Below are positions 17,207 through 26,202 of a DNA stretch of 34,292 nt, in pieces. Position 1 is the stretch's first letter. Each line of letters opens with the position of its first letter. This DNA is from RUG11237 sp045126515 (lineage in GTDB: Bacteria > Bacillota > Clostridia > Lachnospirales > Lachnospiraceae), in NCBI GenBank assembly GCA_045126515.1, contig JBGVOM010000181.1:1-34292 (forward strand). The letters are read 5' to 3'. The notes under the pieces are model-generated. The model was not told the origin of the DNA, ran no database searches, and saw only the letters and a list, made by a program, of their open reading frames with translations. A program made the translations under genes and the position numbers.

Positions 17207-20146
17207 ATGAAATCAATGATGAAAAGAACAACCCTCCGGGAGATTAAACAGAGCTTTGGCAGATGGTTTGCCATTTTTGCCATAGTGGCTCTGGGAGTAG
17301 GATTTTTTACCGGGTTAAAAGTGACGAAGCAGGCAATGCTGGCCACAGAATATAAGTATTTCAAAGACCAGAATATGTTTGATGTAAATCTTATTTCTAC
17401 CTTGGGTTTTACCAAGGAAGATGTTACCCAGATTGGAAAAACAGAGGGCGTCGCTAAAGCAGCAGGCGGTTATGAACTGGATGTGCTGTGTAGTAATGGG
17501 AAGGACAACGAATATGTGCTGAAAGCACACTCTCTCACAGAAGGTATTAATGAACCGGTGCTAAAATGTGGAAGAATGCCCAAAGAGGCAGATGAATGTG
17601 TGATTGATTCCGGGTTTATGAACGGTGAAGAAGTGCTTGGCACTAAAATTTGTGTGTCGGAGAATAATTCAGAAGACACAAAGGATATGTTAAGATATCG
17701 GGAGTACGAGATTGTGGGAGTAGTGGACTCTCCCTATTATACGAATTTTGAACGAGGAACTACGTCCATTGGAAATGGAAGAGTGTCTGGCTTTTTTTAT
17801 CTTTTAGAAGATACTTTTGATTCTGATTATTATACCCAGATTTTAGTAAAGGGTAATATTGATGAAAAATGTTACAGCGATGAATATAAGAATGAGTTAG
17901 ATGAGTTAAAGGAAAACTTGGATAAAGCTGTGGAAGAGCGGGTGCAGTTGCGCTTTGGAGAAATTAAGCAGGAAGCTCTAGAAGAAATTGCGGACGGAGA
18001 AAAAGAGCTGGAAGATAAAAAGGCAGAGGCAGAAACAGAGTTTGCAGATGCATGGAAAGAGTTAGAAGATGCCAGAATACAGTTAGAGGACGGAGAAAAA
18101 CAGCTGAGTGATGGAGAAGAAAAGTTAGCGGCGGCAAAGAAGCAACTTGCCAGTCAGAAATCCCAGTTAGAATCTCAGGAACAGGCATTATTGGAAGCGA
18201 AAGCCCAGTGTCCATATGAATTTCTTCCGGAATATGCCCAGATTGAACAGGGGCTTGCACAGGTGGAAGCAGGAAAACAGCAGATAGCTTCCGGGGAACG
18301 CACATTGGAAAAGAACAGCAGTGAGTTGGAAAGTAAAAAGGAAGAACTGGAAAGCGGAAGAAAAGAATACGAAGACGGCGTAAAAGAATATGAAGATTCC
18401 ATAGCAGAGTATGAGAAGGAAATTGCGGATGCGCAGGCAGACATTGATGATGCGAAACAGGAAGTAGCTGATTTAGAGGAACCGGATTACTATGTGCTTG
18501 GCAGAAATACCAATATTGGATATGCCTGCTTCGAAAGCGATTCCGATATTGTAAATGGTATTGCCAATGTGTTCCCAGTGTTTTTCTTTCTGGTGGCGGC
18601 ATTGGTCTGTATGACTACCATGAACCGTATGGTAGAGGAACAGCGTACCCAGATAGGAGTATTGAAAGCACTGGGTTACAGTTCCGGAAAAATTATGAGT
18701 AAATATTTATTTTATTCCGGAAGTGCGGCAAGTATTGGAGGGATTTTTGGATTTTTTGCAGGCTCCATTATTTTCCCAACGGTAATATGGTCGGCTTATG
18801 GAATGATGTATCGAATGCCTGGAATCATACTGGTATTTGACGGAACATATGCGGTGATTTCGCTGGTGGTATCCTTATTGTGTTCTATGGGAACCACATA
18901 TTTGACTTGTAAATATGAACTGGAAGAAAATGCAGCGTCTCTGATTCGACCGAAGGCAGCAAAAAACGGAAAAAGAATTTTATTGGAGCGAATTCCATTT
19001 CTATGGAAAAGATTGAAATTTCTTCATAAAGTGTCCATACGAAATCTCATTCGCTATAAAAAGCGGTTCTTTATGATGGTCATTGGCATCAGCGGATGTA
19101 CGGCACTGCTTACTACAGGTTTTGGTATCCGGGATTCTATTATACATATTGCCTCGGAGCAGTATGAAAAAATACAGACCTTTGATGTGGGCGTGACCTT
19201 TAAGGACGACTGTCAGGGAGAGAGAAGAGACGCATTTTTAAAGAGTGGAGAAGGTTATTTGGAAAATGTTGTCTTTGCTATGGAAACTACCGTGGATATG
19301 GAAGTGAATGACAAGGTTAAATCTGTGAATCTGGTATCTATGGATGAAACACAGAAAATAGAAAACTGTTTGTCCTTGCATACGGTAAAAGGAGAAGAAA
19401 TTTTTTATCCGAAAGACGGAGAAGCGGTGGTTACCAATAAACTGGCGGAAAAGTATGACCTTACCGTTGGTTCTGTGATTACTCTCCGTGATGAAGATAT
19501 GAATATTATGGAGGTAAAGGTTAGCGGAATCAGTGAGAATTTTGTGTATAATTATGTATTTATTTCCAATACTACTTATCATCAGCAGATGAAAAAGAAC
19601 GCAGAATCTAATACAGCCTATGTAAATATTTACGAAAACATGGACATTCATGAGGCGGCAGCAGAGATTTCGGATCTGGATAATGTAACTGCAGTCAGCG
19701 TAAATGAAGATGTTAAGGAACGTTTTACCGGCATGATGTCTAGCTTAAATTATGTGATTATTTTGATTGTAATCAGTGCAGGACTTTTGGCATTTATTGT
19801 GTTGTATAATCTTACCAACATTAACATCACAGAGCGGATTCGGGAAATTGCCACCATCAAAGTGCTTGGATTTTATCCGGGAGAAACTGCCAGCTATGTA
19901 TTTCGGGAAAATGTGATACTGACTGCAATCGGTGGTCTCGTTGGACTGATATTAGGATATTTTCTCCACGCTTTTGTCATGGCACGCATTGACATTGATA
20001 TGGTAAGTTTTGATGTACAGATTTTGCCGAAGAGCTATTTATTCAGCTTTCTGCTTACCTTTGTGTTTGCGGGAATCGTAAATGGTGCTATGTACTTTAA
20101 GCTGGAGAAAATTAATATGGCAGAGTCGTTGAAATCTGTGGAGTAA
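17207..20146 (+). CDS. FtsX-domain ABC permease with long extracellular coiled coil
   Basis: 979 aa. TM1 is about 19-37. A large external domain follows whose second half (about 220-425) is a heptad-rich coiled-coil hairpin (LEDGEKQLSDGEEKLAAAKK). The first FtsX core has its helices at about 450-570. After a basic linker a second FtsX-like half begins near 610, with a MacB-type periplasmic-like domain and terminal helices at about 845-868, 901-925 and 942-965. This is the common Firmicute arrangement of a fused two-half permease; the cargo is unknown. A coiled coil reaching into the wall beside two secreted coiled-coil proteins makes a shared complex plausible. Confidence 0.93.
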   Translation: MKSMMKRTTLREIKQSFGRWFAIFAIVALGVGFFTGLKVTKQAMLATEYKYFKDQNMFDVNLISTLGFTKEDVTQIGKTEGVAKAAGGYELDVLCSNGKDNEYVLKAHSLTEGINEPVLKCGRMPKEADECVIDSGFMNGEEVLGTKICVSENNSEDTKDMLRYREYEIVGVVDSPYYTNFERGTTSIGNGRVSGFFYLLEDTFDSDYYTQILVKGNIDEKCYSDEYKNELDELKENLDKAVEERVQLRFGEIKQEALEEIADGEKELEDKKAEAETEFADAWKELEDARIQLEDGEKQLSDGEEKLAAAKKQLASQKSQLESQEQALLEAKAQCPYEFLPEYAQIEQGLAQVEAGKQQIASGERTLEKNSSELESKKEELESGRKEYEDGVKEYEDSIAEYEKEIADAQADIDDAKQEVADLEEPDYYVLGRNTNIGYACFESDSDIVNGIANVFPVFFFLVAALVCMTTMNRMVEEQRTQIGVLKALGYSSGKIMSKYLFYSGSAASIGGIFGFFAGSIIFPTVIWSAYGMMYRMPGIILVFDGTYAVISLVVSLLCSMGTTYLTCKYELEENAASLIRPKAAKNGKRILLERIPFLWKRLKFLHKVSIRNLIRYKKRFFMMVIGISGCTALLTTGFGIRDSIIHIASEQYEKIQTFDVGVTFKDDCQGERRDAFLKSGEGYLENVVFAMETTVDMEVNDKVKSVNLVSMDETQKIENCLSLHTVKGEEIFYPKDGEAVVTNKLAEKYDLTVGSVITLRDEDMNIMEVKVSGISENFVYNYVFISNTTYHQQMKKNAESNTAYVNIYENMDIHEAAAEISDLDNVTAVSVNEDVKERFTGMMSSLNYVIILIVISAGLLAFIVLYNLTNINITERIREIATIKVLGFYPGETASYVFRENVILTAIGGLVGLILGYFLHAFVMARIDIDMVSFDVQILPKSYLFSFLLTFVFAGIVNGAMYFKLEKINMAESLKSVE

Positions 20147-20169
20147 GATGGAATGAAACAATAAATTTG

Positions 20170-20198
20170 TTGAATTATGCAAAACGATAGATTATACT
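20170..20198 (+). promoter_or_regulatory. Sigma-A promoter of the MarR-type regulator
   Basis: TTGAAT (20170-20175), a 17-bp spacer and TATACT (20193-20198), 41 bp before the ATG at 20239. The spacer is AT-rich. No clean palindromic operator is obvious. Confidence 0.7.
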
Positions 20199-20238
20199 AT
20201 AAATAATGATACTAGCGAAAGGAATGGGGGTGAGAGAA

Positions 20239-20682
20239 ATGGACTTGTATGAAAGTATGAATGAGTTTTTAGTGGGCATATTTCGGGAAATCATGGATAT
20301 AGAAGAAAAGGCGCTCATTACTTCAGAATTTAAAGATCTGACAAACAACGACATGCATATTATTGAAACAGTAGGTATCAAAGAAGAAAAGAATATGTCT
20401 GCTGTTGCAAAGTCCCTTTCTGTCACCACCGGTACCCTTACGATTGCTATGAACAACCTTGTGAAAAAAGGATATGTAGAGCGTGTGCGAAGTCAGGAGG
20501 ACAGGAGAGTGGTGCTTCTCTCCCTGTCGGAAAAAGGTAAAAGAGCCTACGAACACCACAAAGTATTTCACGAAAACATGATAAAGGCAACGGTAGATAA
20601 ATTAACAGATACAGAAAAACAGATATTGGCAAAAGCACTGGTAAATCTGAAAAATTATTTTGAAGAATATAAAACATCATAG
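20239..20682 (+). CDS. MarR-family transcriptional regulator
   Basis: 147 aa; the ATG at 20239 follows GGGGGTGAG. It has the winged-helix core (MSAVAKSLSVTTGTLTIAMN as recognition helices, then GYVERVRSQEDRRVVLLSLSEKG as the wing) and flanking dimerisation helices. Sequence style is close to FabT-like MarR regulators of fatty-acid synthesis genes in clostridia, but no fab genes follow, so that assignment is only a resemblance. Its last 28 bp overlap the 3' end of the convergent DUF885 gene. Confidence 0.88.
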   Translation: MDLYESMNEFLVGIFREIMDIEEKALITSEFKDLTNNDMHIIETVGIKEEKNMSAVAKSLSVTTGTLTIAMNNLVKKGYVERVRSQEDRRVVLLSLSEKGKRAYEHHKVFHENMIKATVDKLTDTEKQILAKALVNLKNYFEEYKTS

Positions 20683-22415
20683 TAGTCATCCATGTATTCT
20701 TCCAAAATAGAAAATGGGGCAGGTCCCATGGATAACATAACTTTATGAAAATTTTTTAAGTCCTGTGAAGTATTTTTAGAGTAGCTTTTCAGGGCTTTTT
20801 CTTTTAATTCACAAAATTCCAGATAACCAATATAATATTTTAGATAATTGGCAGGAGCTTCTAAAATAGCAGTCTGTATAGCACAGGCAGTATCTTCTTC
20901 TGTAATGCCAAATTGAGACAAAAAGGACTTGATTTCTTTCAGTTTCCAGCCGTCATAATGAATTCCGATGTCCAGTCTTGCATAGAGAGAAAGATTCAGG
21001 CTGTTGGTGTGCATATAGTAGGTGGTAGAAATATCATCTAGTCCATAAAGCTGGTAGGAATACATTTCTGCATAAGTGGCCCATCCTTCGGTATAACCGC
21101 CAAAGTCCAGTAGAGCGCGAATATTTGACAAACCATTTCGGGTAGAATATACAGTTTGGTACAAATGTCCTGGATATCCTTCGTGCGCCAGTGTAGTAAA
21201 AAGAGAAAGTTCTTTTAAATTAGACTCCGGATTTATATAAATTGTATTTTGAGAGCTGTTATCAATGGGTGGTGTCAGATAAAAAGCGGGGCTGATATGC
21301 TCTGCCAGGTTTTTGTTGATATATTTTACCTGATAATTTACATCGGAAAGTTCGGGAAAATCTGTGGTGATTTCATGGCTTAAATGAAGAAGAATCTCCT
21401 CCGGGTTATCATCAGAAAAAGAGGAAATCGCTTCCGTGGCAATTTCGCCGTTTTCCAAACATGCTTTTAGGGAAAGTAAATCATTTTTGTAATATTTATT
21501 AATTAAATTTTTTAGCTCTTGAATGCTTTTGGAGGAGCCGGTGGTTTCTTCCACCAGTGCTTCGTAGTAATCAGTGCCATGTTTCAGATAGCATAAGCCG
21601 TTCTGATTGGCAGAATAGGATTTTAATTCTTTTAAGGAAGAAATCAAATCTCGGTAGGCGGGAATCACATGGCTGATAAGGGTCTGCATATTTTGGGATT
21701 TATATTCTAAGGCCAGGCGGTTGTCTAAATTTTCCATTTCATCAATTCGTTCATTAAATGTTGTAATCAGCATATTTTCCGAAGGATTTTTTAAAAAGTC
21801 TTCACATTGTGATATAATAGCATCAGCAGCCTGCTCTGACATAAAAAGTCCGTTTTGGGCTTTCTGTTCTTCAAAGGTAATGATAGAATGGTAGTAGTCG
21901 TCCACTTGGGCTAACAGGTTTAAATATACGGGAATATCTGAAATCTGGTAAAATTCATATTCAGACAGCAAAATAGGAAGTTGTGCCTGAATACCCGTTA
22001 CAGAGCTTAAAGGTTCTTCATAATAATAAAAAGAACGGTTAGACAGTGTCTGATTGAAATGATATTTTAAAATATCATAAGTCAGTCTGTCTTCTAAGTT
22101 CAGGGAATCGTAGTTATATGTATTGAGAATTTCGGTATATTGTTTCACGCGTTTTAAATAGTTCGTCTGGTCTTTGGCATCAAAGCTGCCCAAAGAAACT
22201 GTAGAGGTAGTAATCCCATATTCCTTTGGGTTTTTTAGAGTGTAATGCAGGTTTAAGGTGTTTTGAGAAATTTCTTCTTGAAATATCTGTTGACACCAGT
22301 CCGAAAAGGAAAGAGAAGGACTTTCCGTGGTCATAGCTGCTTCCGGGGAAGAACAGCCTGAGAAAATGCAGAGGGAGAGAAGAAGACAGCAAAGCAATGA
22401 TTTCATGTACTGCAA
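20655..22415 (-). CDS. DUF885-family lipoprotein, putative zinc metallopeptidase
   Basis: 586 aa. Lipoprotein signal with lipobox FSGC (Cys21). The DUF885 signature is present: HEGYPGH (411-417, HExxxGH zinc-ligand pattern) followed by GGYTEGWATYAEMYSY, which supplies the second-sphere Glu ligands. Family members are thought to be carboxypeptidase-like, and substrates are mostly unknown. The start is TTG at 22415, placed seven bases after GGAGG; the in-frame ATG three codons later is too far from that site. It is divergent from the glgB-like gene, 52 bp away, and overlaps the MarR gene at its 3' end. Confidence 0.88.
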   Translation of the reverse strand: MQYMKSLLCCLLLSLCIFSGCSSPEAAMTTESPSLSFSDWCQQIFQEEISQNTLNLHYTLKNPKEYGITTSTVSLGSFDAKDQTNYLKRVKQYTEILNTYNYDSLNLEDRLTYDILKYHFNQTLSNRSFYYYEEPLSSVTGIQAQLPILLSEYEFYQISDIPVYLNLLAQVDDYYHSIITFEEQKAQNGLFMSEQAADAIISQCEDFLKNPSENMLITTFNERIDEMENLDNRLALEYKSQNMQTLISHVIPAYRDLISSLKELKSYSANQNGLCYLKHGTDYYEALVEETTGSSKSIQELKNLINKYYKNDLLSLKACLENGEIATEAISSFSDDNPEEILLHLSHEITTDFPELSDVNYQVKYINKNLAEHISPAFYLTPPIDNSSQNTIYINPESNLKELSLFTTLAHEGYPGHLYQTVYSTRNGLSNIRALLDFGGYTEGWATYAEMYSYQLYGLDDISTTYYMHTNSLNLSLYARLDIGIHYDGWKLKEIKSFLSQFGITEEDTACAIQTAILEAPANYLKYYIGYLEFCELKEKALKSYSKNTSQDLKNFHKVMLSMGPAPFSILEEYMDDYYDVLYSSK

Positions 22416-22467
22416 GCGTAAGCCTCCGAACTGTTTTTTATAATATATGAAATGAGGAGAAGTTTTT

Positions 22468-24288
22468 ATGTTAAAAAATCACCAAAACTACAAGGAGAAG
22501 GAATATCAGGATTTTTATAATGGAACCGACTTTGAGGCTTATAAATATTTAGGAGCCCACCTATTGCCCGAAGGACAGGGAACCGTGTTTCGTACCTATG
22601 CCCCCAATGCGTTTAAAGTTGCATTGATAGGGGATTTTAATGAGTTTCAGGAAACACTTATGGAATCGATTTATGATGGGAACTTTTATGAAGTGGTGAT
22701 ACCGGAAGCTACAGAAGGTATGCGGTATCAGTACCGGATTTATAAAAATGAAAAGGAGTATTGTGACCACTGTGACCCGTATGGAGTTGGTATGGAAGTC
22801 AGACCGGGACATTGTTCCATTATCCGGGATTTGGCGTATCAGTTTCAAGATGAAGCGTGGATTGCGGCACGTGAGGACAGCAAGCAAAAACCATTAAATA
22901 TTTATGAGGTACACTTAGGAAGCTTTCGTAGGAAAGAGGATAGCTCGTGGCTTACTTACGAGGAAATGGCGCAGGAACTGGTCAGTTATGTAAAGCAGGA
23001 AGGATATAATTATATTGAATTTATGCCCTTGGCAGAGCATCCTTTAGATGAGTCATGGGGATATCAAAACACTGGATTTTTCAGTCCTACTGCAAGATAT
23101 GGCACGGCGGTCGGATTGAAAAAACTGGTGGATATTTGTCATCAGAATGGCATTGGCGTAATCATGGACTGTGTGATGGCATACTTTGCCATTGACGGTT
23201 ACGGGCTGGCAGATTATGATGGGCAGCCTTTATATGAATATCCACGAAAGGATGTGGCAATGAATCAATGGGGAAGTTGCAACTTTATTCATTCAAAAGG
23301 AGAAGTGAGAAGCTTTTTGCAGTCAGTGGCAAACTACTGGCTGGAAGAATATCATTTTGATGGTCTGCGATTTGGAAGTATCCATCGACTGGTTTATTGG
23401 CAGGGAGATAAGCACCAGGGAATCAATGGCAGTGCAGTAGATTTTTTGAAACGCATGAATCAGGGGATACGAAAGCGTTTTCCTCATTGTATTTTAATCA
23501 CAGGAAATACCGGTGGATTTCCAAAGGTTACGGAGAGTGTATCTGAAAACGGCTTGGGATTTGACTATAAATGGGACAGTAATTGGGTGCAGGATATTTT
23601 AAAGTATATGGCATATGCTCCTGATATGCGAAAAAAGCAGTATTATATACTCCCGTTTTCTATGGTGTATTTTTATGAAGAAAGCTTTATGCTGGCCCTG
23701 TCCCATGATGCGGCAGCTCACGGTCAGAACAGCATTTTTCAGGGGATTTATGGGGAAATGCAGGAAAAACTTGCCCAGGCAAAGGTGATGTATATGTACA
23801 TGTATGCCCATCCGGGAAAGATGTTGAATTTTATGGGAAATGAACTTGCCCAGACGGAAGTGTGGAATGGAAAAGCGGCACTGTCATGGGAAATGGAACA
23901 GCAGATGGAAGCCCAAATTCTTCAGTATTTTGTAAAACAATTAAATGAATTATATAAAAAAGAACCGGCACTTTATGAAAAGGATTATGAAGAAAATGGT
24001 TTTGGATGGCTGGATTGTCAAAAGAATGGAAATTGTATGTATGCATTTTGGAGAAACGGAAATTCTGAAACTATTTACGGCGTGTTTAATTTTGATGAAG
24101 AACCGGTGAAAGATTATGTTTTAAATGTAGGAGAAACCGAAGATGTTAAAGTGATTTTTTCCAGTGACTGGGACATTTTTGGTGGTAGCAGCAGGCAGGA
24201 AACAAAAACACTTGCCGCAGAAAAGAAAGCAGGTGGAAACCAGTTGAAATTGGATATTCCCGGGTACACAGCACTGTATTTAAAATAG
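22468..24288 (+). CDS. Branching-enzyme (GlgB, GH13_9) homologue without catalytic residues
   Basis: 606 aa, co-linear with GlgB. A CBM48 domain (about 30-125) is followed by a GH13 barrel (about 140-490, including LDESWGYQNTGFFSPTARYG) and a C-terminal beta domain. Catalytic positions are changed: region I has Tyr239 for the conserved His (DCVMAYF), region II reads LRFGSI with Gly303 in place of the nucleophile Asp of LRVDAV, region III reads TGNTGGFP in place of AEEST so the acid/base Glu is absent, and region IV keeps Asp414 but has Ala after it (LSHDA for LSHDE). The frame is intact, so this looks like a selected pseudoenzyme, perhaps a glucan-binding or regulatory protein. GAGGAG precedes the start. 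Confidence 0.92.
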   Translation: MLKNHQNYKEKEYQDFYNGTDFEAYKYLGAHLLPEGQGTVFRTYAPNAFKVALIGDFNEFQETLMESIYDGNFYEVVIPEATEGMRYQYRIYKNEKEYCDHCDPYGVGMEVRPGHCSIIRDLAYQFQDEAWIAAREDSKQKPLNIYEVHLGSFRRKEDSSWLTYEEMAQELVSYVKQEGYNYIEFMPLAEHPLDESWGYQNTGFFSPTARYGTAVGLKKLVDICHQNGIGVIMDCVMAYFAIDGYGLADYDGQPLYEYPRKDVAMNQWGSCNFIHSKGEVRSFLQSVANYWLEEYHFDGLRFGSIHRLVYWQGDKHQGINGSAVDFLKRMNQGIRKRFPHCILITGNTGGFPKVTESVSENGLGFDYKWDSNWVQDILKYMAYAPDMRKKQYYILPFSMVYFYEESFMLALSHDAAAHGQNSIFQGIYGEMQEKLAQAKVMYMYMYAHPGKMLNFMGNELAQTEVWNGKAALSWEMEQQMEAQILQYFVKQLNELYKKEPALYEKDYEENGFGWLDCQKNGNCMYAFWRNGNSETIYGVFNFDEEPVKDYVLNVGETEDVKVIFSSDWDIFGGSSRQETKTLAAEKKAGGNQLKLDIPGYTALYLK

Positions 24289-24311
24289 AAAGAGACAGAA
24301 GGAGATTTGGC

Positions 24312-25307
24312 ATGGCATTTGAGAATACAGAGTTATTTGAACACATTGCAGAACAGGCAATAAAAAAATATGATTTTCCAAATTCCTCCAGGGCAAAGAT
24401 ATTACAGTTTTCGGAAAATGCTACTTATTTAGTATATGACAGTATAACACAGGAAAATCTTGGGGCATTGAGAATCAGCAGACCGGGATATCATACGCTG
24501 GAGGAGTTAAAATCAGAGATAACATGGCTGAAACAAATTAAAAATGATACCCCGGTGGTAGTTGCAAATCCTTTGAAAGGTATAGATGGAAGCAGTATAC
24601 AGAGTATTCAGGGAGCGGATGGAAGAGAGTACCACTGTATTATGACAGAATATCTCACGGGAACAACGCCGGATGAAAATGACGAACCGGCAGCAGTAAA
24701 GCAGTTTGCAGCTTTGGGAGAAACTACAGCATATCTTCACCGGCATACACAGCGTTGGAAGGGGACTGTAAATTTGCAGAGAATCCATTGGACATATCAC
24801 AATATGGTTGGAGATACGCCTGTGTGGGGGCGGTGGCAGGCAGCGAAAGACTTAACACCGGAAATGACTGTTACCCTTACAAGGACTTCTGATATAATCA
24901 AAAAAAGGCTGGAATGCTATGGCAGAAATGACGATAATTATGGTTTGATTCATGCAGATTTACGTCTGGCAAATTTATTGATGGAAGGGGAAGAGATTAA
25001 GGTTATTGATTTTGATGACTGCGGTTTTGGGTGGTATTTACATGATCTTGCGTCTTCTGTAAGTTTTATTGAAACTAAGCCCATTGTTCCTGAATTAATC
25101 GACTCATGGCTGGAAGGGTATAGAAAAATACTGCCTTTTTATGAGAAAGATTTTAAAGAGATTGATACTTTTATTATGCAGAGAAGATTACAGCTTATGG
25201 CATGGCTTGCCAGTCATGAGGAATCTACGCCGGTGAAGGAATTAAGCGTTGGATTTACGGAAGGAACCATGGAACTGGCAGAGCGATATTTGCAAATTTT
25301 TGGGTGA
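24312..25307 (+). CDS. APH-fold small-molecule kinase (phosphotransferase enzyme family)
   Basis: 331 aa. It has an N-lobe with a nucleotide-binding strand pair, then the catalytic loop HADLRLANLL (HxDxxxxN) and the metal-binding motif VIDFDDCGFGW, followed by a helical C-lobe. This is the aminoglycoside-phosphotransferase/homoserine-kinase/SrkA superfamily. Length fits SrkA-like kinases. Substrate unknown: resistance, sugar, amino alcohol or protein are all possible. It is 23 bp after the branching-enzyme-like gene with AGAAGGAG, so co-transcribed. A maltokinase-type role beside a glucan protein is conceivable but unsupported by length. Confidence 0.85.
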   Translation: MAFENTELFEHIAEQAIKKYDFPNSSRAKILQFSENATYLVYDSITQENLGALRISRPGYHTLEELKSEITWLKQIKNDTPVVVANPLKGIDGSSIQSIQGADGREYHCIMTEYLTGTTPDENDEPAAVKQFAALGETTAYLHRHTQRWKGTVNLQRIHWTYHNMVGDTPVWGRWQAAKDLTPEMTVTLTRTSDIIKKRLECYGRNDDNYGLIHADLRLANLLMEGEEIKVIDFDDCGFGWYLHDLASSVSFIETKPIVPELIDSWLEGYRKILPFYEKDFKEIDTFIMQRRLQLMAWLASHEESTPVKELSVGFTEGTMELAERYLQIFG

Positions 25308-25322
25308 AAAATGAATTATATA

Positions 25323-25350
25323 TTGACAAACTTCAATATGATGTTATGAT
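25323..25350 (+). promoter_or_regulatory. Promoter of the arsenic-type operon
   Basis: TTGACA (25323-25328), a 16-bp spacer and TATGAT (25345-25350), 38 bp before the arsR ATG. TTCAATATGA (about 25332) and TTTCAATGAG (about 25364) form an imperfect direct repeat around the -10, a possible ArsR operator. The operator call is inference. Confidence 0.65.
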
Positions 25351-25388
25351 GATATATAGATAAATTTCAATGAGTGGAGGTGGAGACT

Positions 25389-25688
25389 ATGGATAATAAA
25401 AGAGTTGCAGTTATGTTTAAGGCATTTTGTGATGAGAACAGAGTACAGATTTTACAATTATTACGAGATGGAGAAAAGTGTGCCTGCAGAATCTTGGACG
25501 AAATGCAGATTACGCAGCCCACATTATCACATCACATGAAAATTTTATGTGATTCAGGGGTTGTGGTTGGAAGAAAAGAAGGTAAGTGGATGCACTATTC
25601 CATTTCGGAAGATGGATTAGAAAATGTAATGAACTATTTGGAGAAGTTAATGAAAAAGGAGGATGGCGACTATGAGTCATGTAGATAA
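25389..25688 (+). CDS. arsR: ArsR/SmtB-family metalloid-responsive repressor
   Basis: 99 aa; the ATG at 25389 follows GGAGGTGGAG (a GTG at 25374 would overlap that site). Winged-helix protein with QPTLSHHMKIL as recognition helix and WMHYSIS wing. CAC at 31-33, at the start of the helix before it, is equivalent to the CVC pair that binds As(III)/Sb(III) in classical ArsR. It likely represses this operon until metalloid binds. Its 3' end overlaps the next gene by 17 bp. Confidence 0.88.
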   Translation: MDNKRVAVMFKAFCDENRVQILQLLRDGEKCACRILDEMQITQPTLSHHMKILCDSGVVVGRKEGKWMHYSISEDGLENVMNYLEKLMKKEDGDYESCR

Positions 25689-26115
25689 AGCAGAAAAGTA
25701 TTTTAACAATAATTTTAACTGTTCTCAAGCTGTTTTTGCAACTTTTGCGACAGAATTAGGTTTAGACGAGGAACTGGCATTAAAAATTGCAACACAATTT
25801 GGCGGCGGTGCACGTAAAGGAGAAATGTGCGGAGCTGTTTCTGGAGCGTTAATGGTATTGGGATTGAAATATGGTCACTGTCATGCAAAGGATGCAGAGG
25901 AAAAGGGAAAGGCTTATCAAATTGCAGAAGATTTTATGAATCGTTTTATTGAAAAAAAGGGAACTGTTGTATGTAGGGAACTCTTAGGGTATGATGTTTC
26001 TAAAGCAGAAGATATGGAGAAGATAAAAGAATTGAGTTTGTTTAAAATTACATGTCCAGAGATGATAAGATGCGCAACAGAGATTGTAGATGAAATGATA
26101 AACGAGCTAGGATAA
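25672..26115 (+). CDS. C_GCAxxG_C_C family (redox/metal-associated) protein
   Basis: 147 aa; ATG at 25672 preceded by AAGGAGG inside the 3' end of arsR. Family pattern present: NCSQAVF, GGGARKGEMCGAVSGALMVLG, VVCRELLG and KITCPEMIRC, giving the spaced conserved cysteines. Members of this family are found beside transporters and arsenic genes in clostridia, and the function is unknown; the Cys array suggests metal or thiol chemistry. It is predicted soluble. Confidence 0.85.
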   Translation: MSHVDKAEKYFNNNFNCSQAVFATFATELGLDEELALKIATQFGGGARKGEMCGAVSGALMVLGLKYGHCHAKDAEEKGKAYQIAEDFMNRFIEKKGTVVCRELLGYDVSKAEDMEKIKELSLFKITCPEMIRCATEIVDEMINELG

Positions 26116-26202
26116 ATTTGAAAGTCGTGTGAATAAGCACGGCTACTGTTTAATATATCACATTGATACATTTCGATTTATAGATATAAAAGGAGAGTTA
26201 TC

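Noticed and set aside
5302..20146. A complete prophage or contractile injection system
   Set aside because: No sheath, tube, baseplate, tape-measure, ATPase or capsid gene is visible in the window.
26123..26144. Hairpin between the C_GCAxxG_C_C gene and the permease gene as a terminator
   Set aside because: Seven-base-pair stem with one G-U and no following T-run; at most a processing or pausing structure.
26163..26190. TTGATA-16-TATAAA promoter before the permease gene
   Set aside because: The -10 abuts the ribosome site, so a transcript would start too close to the ATG; also weak hexamers.
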